From Nymphaea colorata (taxonomy: Eukaryota > Streptophyta > Magnoliopsida > Nymphaeales > Nymphaeaceae): a stretch of DNA of 64,000 bases. This document shows, one piece after another, positions 11,017 through 21,178 of this stretch. A program made the translations under genes and the position numbers. Below the pieces are notes generated by a model. That model was given only the letters and a program-made list of their open reading frames with translations, did no database searches and was not told the origin of the DNA. The stretch covers positions 1,986,001 through 2,050,000 of the forward strand of contig NW_022204507.1 in the NCBI RefSeq assembly GCF_008831285.2. Direction: 5' to 3'. Each line of letters opens with the position of its first letter. The first letter of the stretch is position 1.

Positions 11017-12899
11017 GTATAGAGTCATTTTTTACCCTGATTCTTGTTCTTTTCAGGACTTACTAACTGGAAAGATGATTGGTGGCAACCATGAGTGTGA
11101 GGGTCTCTATTTCTTATTTGTCCCAGTAGATGTTGTTGCATCTTCATTCCCCTCGAGGACTTCTCCTTTCCAGTGGCATCTCAGATTGGGTCATCCATCA
11201 TTGCATAAACTTCGTCACATGTTTCCAGATATTTCTGCATTAGAGTCATTCTTATGTGATGCTTGCCAGTTAGGCAAGTATACACGGAGCAGCTTTCCTT
11301 CGAGTCAGAGTCCATCTAGTCAAAGTCTGTTTGGTCTTCTTCATGTGGATGTGTGGGGTCCTAGTCGGGTTCTTTTTCACTCGAGTTTCTGGTATTATCT
11401 TGTTTTAGTTGATGATTTTACTAGAGTCAGTTGAGTATTCTTGTTAAGGAAAATTTCTGAAGTCATATGTATTCCTTAGAAATTTGTCAAAGCAATAAAA
11501 AACTCACTTTGGTTTCATTGTCAAAGATATTTGCACTTATAATGCTCTTGAATTCAAGTCTTCCATTCTACTTCAATTTTATGCCAACCATGGAATTTGA
11601 CCTCAATATACTTGTCCACACATCCACACACGTCCCAACAAAATGGTGTAGCTGAATGCAAATATCGACAACTCCTAAATGTGGCTCGCACCCTCATGCT
11701 ACATTCTCACATGCCTGCCTATTTTTGGGGTGATGTTATTCTTACTGCATGCTATCTCATTAACAGATTACCCTATTTATCCATCCAAGAACGTATTCCC
11801 ATACAAATTTTATATCTAAATCGATCATTATTCATTTACCTCCTAAAGTATTTGGATGTACCTGCTTTGCACATATTCTAGGCCCAAACAAAAACAAACT
11901 TGTTGTCCAAGCCATCAAATGTGTATTTATTGACTACTCAGCCAATAAAAAAAGATATAAGTGCTTTGATCCCCAGACCAAGAAAGACATTATCAGTGCG
12001 AATGTTACATTCTTTGAGTCTCGTCCTTATTTTTCCCCTTCAAGTCCTTCTCCGTCTGAGATGCCTACACTTGTTCCTCTTTCTATTCCATCAGTGTCAC
12101 TGGAGTCGATCCCTCCATCTCAACCTATGTTATGTTAACGTTTCCTTGATCCTCCAGTAGTTTACACTCGTCTCGATCCCTCTCCCAACCGCCCACCAAC
12201 GTCTTCTCAAGAAGTAAGCTCCACTGATAAGAATGAATCAGGTTTAAATGATGACCACTCTGCAAATGATCTCCCTATTGCTATTTATAAGGGCAAGCGA
12301 CAGTGCACACTACACTCGATTTCTAATTCTGTCTCTACTGACCATTTGAGTACAAGTTTGGTGCAGTTTGATCGAGCTCTGTCTAGTCACATGATCCCTT
12401 CTTCTCACCATCAAGTCCTGTTAGATTCACGGTGACGGCAAGCCATGCAGGAGGAAATGGATGCTCTTATCTCTCGAGAGACTTGGGAATTGGTGGATCC
12501 ACCGAAACAATGTGATGTGATTGGCTCCAAGTGGGTTTTCACTATCAAGTATCATTCTGATGGTTCAGTTGAACAGTTCAAGGCACGTTTTGTTGCTAAA
12601 GGATATACATAGACTTATGGCGTTGACTTCTTTGAAATCTTTTCGCCTGTGGCTCAGTTGGGCACTATTCGACTGATTATATCTCTTGCTATCCAAAGAG
12701 AGTGGCCTCTATTTCAACTGGATGTGAAAAATGCTTTTTTGTATGGAGATCTTTCTAAAACCGTCTATATGCAGCAACCACTTGGTTTTGAGCGACAGGG
12801 GGAGCGTTTCATAGTATGCAACTTAAAAAAGCTATTTATGGACTTAAACAAAGTCCCCGTGCATGGTTCCATAAGCTAACTAAGGTTTTATCTAAGTGT
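11017..12899 (+). pseudogene. inverted integrase-RT block of copia element 2
   Basis: Plus-strand frames from CSFQDLLTGKMIGG through WHLRLGHPS, CDACQLGKY, VDVWGPSR (first catalytic Asp), TSQQNGVAECKYR, GDVILTACYLINRLP, VPALHIF, FFESRPYF, WVFTIKYHSDGS and [12 protein letters not shown] to [13 protein letters not shown]. This is exactly the part missing from the minus-strand element between its protease and late RT, and it has no LTR of its own. Hence it is read as an inverted internal segment. Frameshifts at about 11434-11600 and 11880, and several stops. Confidence 0.75.
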
Positions 12900-13002
12900 T
12901 TGATTACTTTCCCTAGTGAGAACAATATCATCAACATATACAATCAATATCACTATACCAGATATACCTTGCTTGATAAACGAGTAATCAAGTTGGAATC
13001 AT
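12900..13002 (-). pseudogene. re-inverted RT catalytic fragment (YVDD)
   Basis: The minus strand encodes LDYSFIKQGISGIVILIVYVDDIVL, the RT catalytic YVDD region. It directly follows, in opposite orientation, the block that should precede it. It is bounded by 9-bp inverted repeats TTGATTACT (12900-12908) and AGTAATCAA (12983-12991). Its right end joins the acidic-tail coding region of hAT2. Confidence 0.75.
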
Positions 13003-15264
13003 CGAGTTCCACGTCCACTTCCATCAATATCTTGATTTTCTTCAATGCTTTCAACGATATCATCATCATCAAACGCCTCAGAAGGAATAACACGATCAAA
13101 AAAATCCATGTTACAGTATATAAATTGTGTTCTCTATCGATCAAATTCATCTAGATTTACATTCCAATATTGAGATGATCCACAACTACATTTTATTAAA
13201 GACGAAAGTTAAAGTGTTGAACAATAAAAAATATGTACCACAAAAATATAAAAAATCTAATACAAGATAAGAAACTGAGCAAAGCAAAACAACCTAATAA
13301 AGAAATACTTGTATTTCTTTTCTTTCCTTGAAAGAAGACCCAAATTAGAATGCACATAAACCAAGTCCTCTGCACGTTGGCTAGTAAGCTTGTTCCTTTT
13401 AATGTTGTGTATATGACCATATATACTCCAATTTCTTTCACAACACGATGATGTAACAGGTTGTGATAGTAACCTCAAAGCAAGTTTATGAAGCACGGGC
13501 GTTTCTGATCCATAGGACACCCACCAATGAAAAGGACTTATGTCATCAACTTCTCTTGTTTCTGCTGTGCCTTCTAAACTGAAATCTCCTAAAGAAAACT
13601 TGTTATATTCACAAATAGCTTGTCTTCTGGTATAAGAATCTGTAAAAAGTGTATCCATACATGACATTCTTTAACTCATTATCTAGATTTGGAGTAACAC
13701 GTCTAGGAGCTCTTTCAAGTCATTTTTTAGTGTAATATTTGAGATTTAAAGAATGAGCCATGCAATGCAAGAGAGTATTGTTCCTATCCCATTTTTCAAC
13801 TAATATTCTATGTATGTGACCAAAGAACTCTAAGTACAATGTGTTTTTTTTTCTTTCTTAAAAACTATACACTGAATTTGTTCAATCATATCGTCCCACA
13901 TTTCATAAACTTTATGAAGCATAGACGCATCTTTATCAACAGCTCTCAGCATGCACCAAATTAACTCTGTAAAATCCAAAAAATATGCAATTTTATTCCA
14001 CCATTTATCTTCAACAATAAGGTTTTTAATACTTTGAGCTTTAGCCTCATCTTCAACTCGATAAAAGCTCCACTCTCAACTAAACACCATTTGAATAAGT
14101 GCATCTCGCACTCTTTGAATTCTTTTCAACATGACAATTATTGAAGCAAATCGTGTCTCTGTGCAACCTTTAACAATCTCAAATCAGAATGATTGCTGAA
14201 AAAAGACAATGCATTTTGGTGAGTAATGATAAAATTTCTAATATTTCTTGCATCTTTTTTAATCTCTTGAATTCATGAGAATAGCTCATGTCCCTTAGGA
14301 TCTGCATCTTGACTTGGAGGATTGCATATGTCCTTCAGTGCTAAATTCAAAGTATGTGCAACACATGGAGTCCAAAAAATATGTGAAAAATCATACCTCT
14401 GTAATGAGCTACACTACTTTATCAGGACCAACCTCCTTGATGGCTTCTACAAATAATTGCTTCAAATATCCGACATCTTTATATTCTCCAGATGCATCAA
14501 CTGCCTTCAAAAATATTGGTTCATCACGTGCAATGGCAATGAAATTAATTAGTCGACATCTTTGTCCACCCATCCGAAACAATTGATACCCCAGTCGTGT
14601 TCCATTTAAACTTTTTTCTTTCTAAACTTTGCTCAACCTTGTTTTTTTCATTCTGAAGAAGTGATGTGCGCAACCTTTCTGAACCGAGAGGTAATATATC
14701 ATGATAATTTGCTATTTGCAAGCATAGTACAAGCGTTCTTCCAATATGGATTTCTAGCTACATTGAAAGGAATGCAACTAGAATAGAAAAACTTAGCAAT
14801 CACTTTATCTATTTCTGCTCTTCTGCAAGAATCAAAATATTTCTCTATAGTCTTTCTTTTTCTATCATAACTCTTAGGATTTGTCACAATAATACTTATT
14901 TTCTTCTTGTTGTGGATTGCATCAGCACAATCTTGCAACCTCTTCAACTCTCGAGCTTTTTCTGTAGAAACATTTTTACATCCTTGAATTCGCAACTTCA
15001 ACAAATGTGCCTTAATTCTTGTGTAAGATCCACAAATGTAACTTGACAATATCGACATACAAAATGCACATTTCCACCGCCACTGCCTACATCTTTAGTG
15101 ACTGTTTTCATTTCTTTCCATAGTGGTTGTTCTTCAGATGCATATGTTTCACCAAGTACTGTACAAGACTTTGAAACATCACCTTCATCCCGATTCACAC
15201 TAGATGAAAAACCTAATGCAGGAGAATCTGAAACAACTTTTTTTCCTTTCGTTCTGTTTTCCAT
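13003..15264 (-). pseudogene. hAT transposase (BED finger ... C-terminal dimerisation)
   Basis: Starts MENRTKGKK (15264). A BED-type zinc finger follows (FVCRYCQVTF then, after a frameshift near 15020, SYTRIKAHLLK...GCKNV). Next are the AKFFYSSCIPFNVARNPYW motif that opens the DUF659-type region (about 14760), GWTK near 14570, and at 13257-13667 the hAT C-terminal dimerisation domain (SPFHWW, SCCERNWSIYGHIH, RAEDLVYVH). An acidic tail ends at 13003. Such proteins cut and paste the element by its terminal repeats. Multiple frameshifts and stops make this copy inactive, and the segment 13670-14300 is poorly readable. Confidence 0.8.
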
Positions 15265-16437
15265 CTTTTATGGTTTTCCTTTCAAAGTTCAAAAAAAAAA
15301 AAATTAAATATAACAAATTTAAGAATAGATAGTCTGCGACTCTGCATAGTTCACTTTCAGTCATAAATGGCCAAATGCACATGCACTTGAATAACACAAT
15401 TACACAAGTACACATTACACAACTTGATTCATAATACGAAAATTAGAAACCAGCAATAGAGACGAAGAATCAAAATATAAAGAAACCAGCAAAGTTCAAA
15501 GGATATATACTGCGTAACTGCAGTCTGCAGCTATCCAGATTTCACAAAAATCAGAATATAAAACAAAAGAAGCACTGGTTTTTTAATCAGAATGAATGCC
15601 TATAAATAAGTTTAAAGAGTTATCCGTTGTTCTAAAGAGCTATCCACTAATCATTATCATAAACTGCAATGCAAAAAAAAAAAAAAACCAGTGAAAAAAT
15701 TTTAATAACAGTAACAAAAACAATTTATTTTGTAAAGCTGCAGAGCAAGAAACACAAAAACATTCAATCACATAAGCATGAAAACATGGATGAAAATGAC
15801 AAAGACCACAAATTCTAGAAAAAATAAAAAAATAAAGGATAAATTAGGTAAACATAAAAGGCAAGTACCAAATATGCATGCTAAGAGGGACGAAGAGGAC
15901 GAAGAAGAGGGACGAAGAAGATGGGACAAAGAAGATGAAGAAGAGGGATGAAGAAGAAGGGACGACGAGGGGCGAAGAAGAAAGGAGGAAGAGAGTTGAA
16001 GAAGAAGGGACAAAGAAGAGGCCAAGAGGGACGAAGAAGAGGAAATAGGGAAAGAAGAAAACCTGATGCCGCTAGATGGAGATCATGTTGCGGACGCCAG
16101 TCGCCGAATAGAGAGGTAGCCGCCGGTGGAAGAGACGAACGCAGGCGAGAGACAGCAGATGCAAAGGGGCGAGGTTGATGTCGGTGCCCGATCGACTTTG
16201 TTAAAAATAAAAAACAAAAAAACCCTAAAAATTGGACCAAAATAGACCGATTCGCATTTGACCGCACCCGACTTGCGTCAAACACGAGTCGGGCGCGAGT
16301 CAGAAAAGGATGATTTTAGTCAGGTGCGGCTGACTGCATCCGACTCTTGTTTGACCACTTCGGGTGCGCATCAGGGGCACACCCGTATCACGTCGATGCG
16401 GGAGTGAGGCCAAAAATGGTGCACCCGGGTGACTTAG
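13003..16437 (-). mobile_element. hAT2 DNA transposon lacking its 3' end
   Basis: Minus-strand hAT inserted between protease and integrase of element 2. The 5' terminus CTAAGTCACCCGGGTG (complement of 16422-16437) adjoins CTCTACAC, the target-duplication partner. Inside are about 1.1 kb of 5' noncoding DNA with GA-rich repeats (15885-16070) and a broken transposase. The 3' end was removed by the inversion and is found at 10712-11016. Confidence 0.75.
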
Positions 16438-16445
16438 CTCTACAC

Positions 16446-16860
16446 TATAAGTCAATAGTCAGCTGCTTAACAGATAATAAGTTAACAGGAAACTGAGGAG
16501 CATATAGCACATGTGCAATAGTACCTAAGTGTGGGAAGTAGATATCACCACTGCCCAAAACAGGGGACAGCTTGCCATCAGCCAGTCTGACATGTTGTGG
16601 TGTAGAGAATCTGATTAATGATGAAAAGTTTTGTGGTTGATTACAACAGTACCTGGAAGCGCCATAATCTATCATCCACATCATACCTGGGTCATCGGTA
16701 GGAGCACCAACAGAGAAGGCTGAGTCCATTACAGTAGCATTGGCAGATGTAGGGGCAAATGTAAAGGCCGACCTCTGAGCAAGAACAAGATCATATTCAT
16801 CCTTACTTAAGTAAGGGAATATGACATGGATATAGGAAGATCAGTAGAAGACTTAACCAT
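16446..16860 (-). pseudogene. copia protease of element 2
   Basis: The 16445-16729 frame reads WMIDYGASRYCC (the D-S-G catalytic triad is DYG here), HVRLADGKLSPVLGSG, IAHVLYAPQFPVNLLSV and KQLTIDL, then runs into hAT2. Upstream, the EYDLVLAQ motif of the gag-protease linker is present near 16790-16810. Its continuation is the inverted block starting at 11017. Confidence 0.8.
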
Positions 16861-16929
16861 AGATCTTGTCGGCTTTGAGTGGGTTGCTTAGGATGAAGAA
16901 GGACCTTTGCCTGCACCGATCAGGAGGAC

Positions 16930-17793
16930 CAACAGAATGGAGGTGAGGATGCTTGTCCCAACAGTGACCCTCTAGATGACCCAGTTTGCCACAGAAGGTG
17001 CATTAAAGCCTACCGCATCCTGTCTACCGCATCCTACACCACGGCCTGCACCACATCCTCTAGCTCCAACATAAGGACTATGGCCACATCCACCTGATAT
17101 CACAAGTGCAGAGACAAGTGTATCATGCATAGGCTGAGAAAGAGTGATTGCAAGATGACTCAACCTATTATATGTGTCTGTTGAGTCTGGAAAATCACTG
17201 CCTGTGAGGATTTGAGACTTTGCCACAGAATACTCTGAAGATAACCCAGATAGAAACTTTGCTACCATACCAGTTTCAAAGTGTGATGCATGGCAATGCT
17301 GGCAAGGTGGACGAAAAGTTTTTAACCGTTCATATGTAGCAGTCAATGTAGCAAAATATTGAGATAGGTCTTGATCCCTTTGCCGTATGTTGCATAACTC
17401 CTCTTTCAATTGTAGAATCTTAATTACATTAGTAGCATGAGAGTATGTCTTCCTCAAGAAAGACCACAGATCTTTGGCCTTAGTGTAATATGCAATAGTT
17501 GGAGCTACATGAGACTCCACGTTGTTCATAATCCAAGACATAACAGTATAATTGTCTTCATCCCACGCAACATATTTTCCTTTTTTCTCAATAGGTTCAT
17601 CCTCCTCAAGAACATATATCTTCTTATGACCAGCTACAGACATTATGAACACCCTAGACCATATTTCATAATTTGAACCATTAAGTTTGATCGCGGTTCC
17701 ATAAGAGAAGGTATCCAGCCACCATGTATTTAGTAAAACCTTCAGATTTACTGTTTTCAGCCATAGTAAATAAAGAAGACCCAACTGGCGCAC
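16930..17793 (-). pseudogene. copia gag of element 2
   Basis: The frame 17793-16972 covers most of Gag: KLNGSNYEIWSRVFIMSVAGHKK (about residue 38), the UBN2-type core (VMSWIMNNVESHVAP, LWSFLRKTYSHA), LSQYFATLTATYERLKTFRPPC, MVAKFLSGL and a Gly-rich tail. The zinc knuckle (FCGKLGHLEGHCW) follows in another frame at about 16960-17000, so Gag is split by a frameshift near 16975. The start of the open frame is probably upstream of true Gag; the conserved Gag start lies near 17760. Confidence 0.8.
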
Positions 17794-18510
17794 AAGTTAA
17801 GAGTTTATGATATAGTTGTTACCCACAACTTTGAAATGTAATACACTGACCATGAATGTCAGAGGAATATCAAAGGCACGGCAACACAGAAGATTTGCAA
17901 AACACTTATGACTCGAACATCAAATCTAAAACTCTATAAATTAGGCAACAATCCTGAATAGACTGTTTCAGTCGATGGCTGGAACTTCTTCCACCATCGA
18001 TTGATGGCTGCTGCTACTCCTAAATACAGCTGTTTCACATAAAACTAGTTGTCCACAATGCACGACAAAGAGACCAACAATATCAACTGACATATCTCAT
18101 ATTTACGATCAGCAGCAGTCATCAATTCAAGAAGCCTCAACTTACAGATTTCACATCCATGATCTGTAGATCCTTCTGCTGCTCACGTAAAACTGAATCC
18201 ACAGACAGCAGCTCCTCACGTCAAACTGCATCCACAACCAGCAGATTGACCCTGCCGTACACGATCAATGTAAAACTCTGATCACAGCTGAAGTAGCATC
18301 CACAAGATCTACATAAGGATCTGAACACGCCTTCCACATAGGCGTGATCAAGTCCTTCTCCATGCAGCACACCCAAACTCTATTCTCTTACTGCCTCCTT
18401 ATTGCGTGATAAGAGGGAATAGAGATGGGCGATGAGAAGAGGGAGGAGGGAAGAGGTCGCCGGAGAAGAGGGTCACCAGAGAACTCACCTGGCTGTCGAC
18501 GCCAAATCAA

Positions 18511-18522
18511 GCTCTGATACCA
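18511..18522 (-). other. primer binding site, element 2
   Basis: The complement reads TGGTATCAGAGC, matching the 3' end of plant initiator tRNA-Met, directly next to the 5' LTR. Confidence 0.9.
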
Positions 18523-18695
18523 TGTTACGATGAGAAAGAGAGAGGCCAAAAAGATATCATTAATGTAACCCTAATCTCAAGTTAAAGAGATTAGAGCTGG
18601 CGATACAAAATTTACAAATTCAGTCCAAGAAACATAAGATATTATTTAAAGACCTACTCTCCAACTTTCTAATATTGCAGAAACACTCTTTAACG
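18523..18695 (-). repeat. 5' LTR of copia element 2
   Basis: 173 bp, about 90% alike by eye to the left LTR, followed by the duplication GTTTG. The divergence indicates an old insertion compared with copia E. Confidence 0.9.
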
Positions 18696-18700
18696 GTTTG

Positions 18701-18781
18701 CAATATGGACTGATTGTTTGAATGGCAGTGTGTGATTTGGAACACGATAGAGACATGTAGTCTTGCACTTGCTGACATGGA

Positions 18782-18812
<31 letters not shown>

Positions 18813-19351
18813 AGTGAACAGATTATAAGATTTACAGATTATAAGATTTCTTAGTCTTCATCATTGGATATGGTGTTTGAGAAAAATGTATGTGGAATTC
18901 AGAAGCTTAAATAGAGTATGGGAGAAATGATTCAAAAGCCTACATGGTGGACATGTTTGAAATGTGGAACTGATGTATTCTCGTGATCAGCTCTTGTGAG
19001 TAGAGATTTTTAAACCCAACTGTTCAGATTTCACAGGTAGATATGAGCTTCATGATAGGTTAGACGTTGACTGAATGTGCATGTGGCGTGATAGATTCTG
19101 CATGTGCACAATGTGAGAGTGACACACACGATAAACTTCACAAAACAGCATCATGAAAAACAACATTGTGATGGCAAACAATACCACAACTGGACTCAGC
19201 TACTCGATTCAATCACGAATAACCGGAAGTTCCTGCCCTAGTTGAATGCAGTTTGGTTGGGGCGGAACTTCTTTGCGAAGTGAGAGAGGTTGTGGAAGAA
19301 ACCACGTATTGGAGATTATGAAAGAGGCAAACAAGAAAAATGTATACTTAC
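18701..19351. other. intron 3 DNA next to SDR exon 3
   Basis: No gene or element is recognised. A (TA)n microsatellite lies at 18782-18809. The SDR donor site (complement of 19341-19351, GTAAGTATACA) marks the right border. Confidence 0.5.
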
Positions 19352-19543
19352 GTTCCTTCGGCCATTTAGCCTACCAAGTCTGGAGCTGGTGTTAACTATT
19401 CGTGCATTGAAAGCCGACCTCATCAGGGGGACCATAGATTCAATCACCCGTTTAGTGCCAAAGTAATTTGTCTCAATAACCCTTTCAGCAAACTCCACAG
19501 AATTATCTGATCCAGTGTTGAAATTAACACCTGCATTGTTGAC
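19352..19543 (-). CDS. SDR gene, exon 3 (NNAG to catalytic-serine region)
   Basis: A 192-nt exon of exactly 64 codons with acceptor TATGTAG and donor GTAAGTAT on the minus strand. It begins VNNAGVNFNTGSDN and contains ETNYFGTKRVIESM and RIVNTSSRLGRLNGRRN. NNAG stabilises the Rossmann-fold sheet and the Ser of the NTSSRLG motif is the usual SDR catalytic serine. It continues exon 2 (which ends GLDIL) without a gap; GLDILVNNAG is the standard SDR motif. The protein would be an NAD(P)H-dependent oxidoreductase of the plant subgroup that includes neomenthol dehydrogenase- and salutaridine reductase-like enzymes. The substrate is unknown. The YxxxK exon was not found to the left within the window. 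Confidence 0.9.
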
Positions 19544-19981
19544 CTACATACGTAGTTAAAATAAAAAGGGAAAAACACACATAGTTTCAAGTTACTAAAG
19601 AAATAAGGAATATATGAAACATGATGCCAAATCGTAGGGATTACTAAACAATAGTAACAACATCAATATTTTTTAAACCTAACATCGTATAACAATCTTT
19701 TGTTTAAATCTGTACAAATGGTAGAAATGCTAAACAGTAATTCATCACAAACTGCACTAAAAACATCAAAAACCTATCAAGAAAAGGAAAAACCTATCTC
19801 TCTCCCTTTTTCTAACAAAAGGAAAGAAAAGACTTAGATTGGATGCAGATTGAACCTCAATCAGATACATCAACCAGAAAACGGGGAAATTACCAGCATC
19901 CCCACTAAAACACCTTTACATCACCTCATCAAACAAACTTATCAAACTCGAAAATAAAGCAAGATGGCACATCAAGCCACG
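19544..19981. other. intron 2, 3' part, nothing recognised
   Basis: AT-rich DNA between the exon 3 acceptor and a gypsy LTR. No repeat or frame is recognised. Confidence 0.5.
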
Positions 19982-20456
19982 TGTTTAGTCCAACTCTCCC
20001 CCAAAAAAATATCTTTCATTATATTTTTGTTAGCTTCTCGGCTAACAAGAGGAACTCTCAGCTGCTCAAGGGCTCAGAGCCTCTTGGCCAGCCACACCAC
20101 TCACGCCTCACAACCCAGCCGCCAAAAGCGCAGCTCCCAGTAATTCCTTCTTTTTCGTCCCCTTAGGGTTAGCCCCCTTTCGACTTATATACAGCCCGAC
20201 ATGGGTTGGGATTATTACATACTGGGTCTCTGTCCGACCCACTAATCCCAATAACTCTGTGACTAATATCGTATACCAGCACCTGGTAAGTTTGACACCT
20301 CACAATCTGCTCCCCCCACCCCCCTCAACAGACCTTATCCTCAAGGTGAAAACTCTAGAAAATGTCTTTGTATTTCTTCAGCTGGATCCCAGGTGGCGAG
20401 CAGTTCATTGTGATTGGACCATTCAACCAGCAACTCCGTTTGTCGCCCACTGCCTA
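19982..20456 (-). mobile_element. Ty3/gypsy 3' end: pol C-terminus, polypurine tract, LTR
   Basis: The minus strand from 20450 reads ELLVEWSNHNELLATWDP then EEIQRHFLEF and, after a shift, the HLEDKV motif that ends many plant gypsy polyproteins. A G-rich polypurine tract follows (complement of 20306-20327). The LTR would be 19982-20304, starting TGTGAGGTG and ending CTAAACA on the minus strand, with a TATATAAG promoter motif near 20185-20195. The element is cut at 20456 by a 3-kb-family LTR fragment; the rest of pol is absent. Confidence 0.7.
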
Positions 20457-21125
20457 TGTAACGCACGACTTTGTTTTAGGTTAGGCTGGAGAGGGTGCAG
20501 ACTCGGACCCGAAACTCACCCGTGTGAGAGCCCTACGCGAGGGCTCTTCTCCCTCGCCTTACTCAGCATCTCCCTCCTCATAGCTCTCTCGTTTTGCCGG
20601 TAGGAGGTCTAAGCCCTTCGGTCTCTCTCTCTCTCTCTCTTCTTTCTTCTTCTTCCCGCTCACCCTTGCTCTCCCTCTGTCTGGAGCTCTCTGTCTACAC
20701 TATTTCCTGCCACGCTCTCTCTAGTCGAACTCTCTCCCCGTCTCTTCTGTCTTCTCTCCTCCCTCTCTGCACGCTCTCTTTCATTTGCACCTGCCCTTTC
20801 TCCCTTGTCCGAACCCTCTGCTCATTTCCCCTCTCCCGCACTTTGTCCCTTCTGCGTCACCCTACCATTCCTCTCTGCCCGCACTTTCCCTCTACCGCCA
20901 GCTCCTTTCACTCGCAACCTCTTTTCATTCTCACTGTCATTCTCGTTATTCTTCTGCATTCTTCCCCAACCGAGCACTCACTCTCTCGACACTCTCCCTC
21001 TCGCTTGCCTCTTTTTCCCCACGCCCGATTGTTGGATCTCCCTAACTGTGCATGAGTCTCCCTCAACTGAACCTCATTCTCATAGCCGAATGCCTTCATC
21101 TAACAGCAGACCTCTCTTTTGATCT
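20457..21125. repeat. truncated LTR of the 3-kb solo-LTR family
   Basis: Starts TGTAACGC and follows the first 0.7 kb of the other two copies (the CAGACTCGGACCCGAA-like block, CT-rich tract, and GCAGACCTCT near the end). It then passes abruptly into copia C reverse-strand RT at about 21125. The long ORFs here are artefacts of the CT-rich tract. Confidence 0.7.
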
Positions 21126-21178
21126 AAGTATATGTTTGAGTGTACCCTTTTGCGACAAGACGAGCTTTGTAGTGTTCC
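21126..21178 (-). pseudogene. copia C RT fragment left of the nested LTR
   Basis: The complement encodes [16 protein letters not shown], the exact continuation of GSVE at 34633. Separation from it by a 5-bp duplicated element proves the insertion. Confidence 0.85.

Larger units (their letters stand above)
9628..18695 (-). mobile_element. Ty1/copia element 2, full span, with inserted hAT and inversion
   Basis: Bounded by LTRs at 9628-9805 (3') and 18523-18695 (5') and by the duplication GTTTG (9623-9627, 18696-18700). Minus-strand order from the right is: LTR, PBS, gag, protease, hAT2, short RT piece, inverted integrase-RT block, hAT2 end piece, rest of RT and RNase H, LTR. The LTRs resemble those of copia F (TGTTAAAGAGTGTTTC start), so both belong to one family. 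The last base of the 5'-LTR inverted end is changed (TAACG instead of TAACA). Confidence 0.9.

Noticed and set aside
11017-12899. Considered as an independent plus-strand copia insertion
   Set aside because: No LTR, PBS or TSD, and its limits coincide with the segment missing from element 2; inversion fits better.
13257-13667. Dimerisation-domain ORF considered as a domesticated host gene
   Set aside because: It lies in a hAT with recognisable ends and with further broken transposase exons; no sign of an independent gene.
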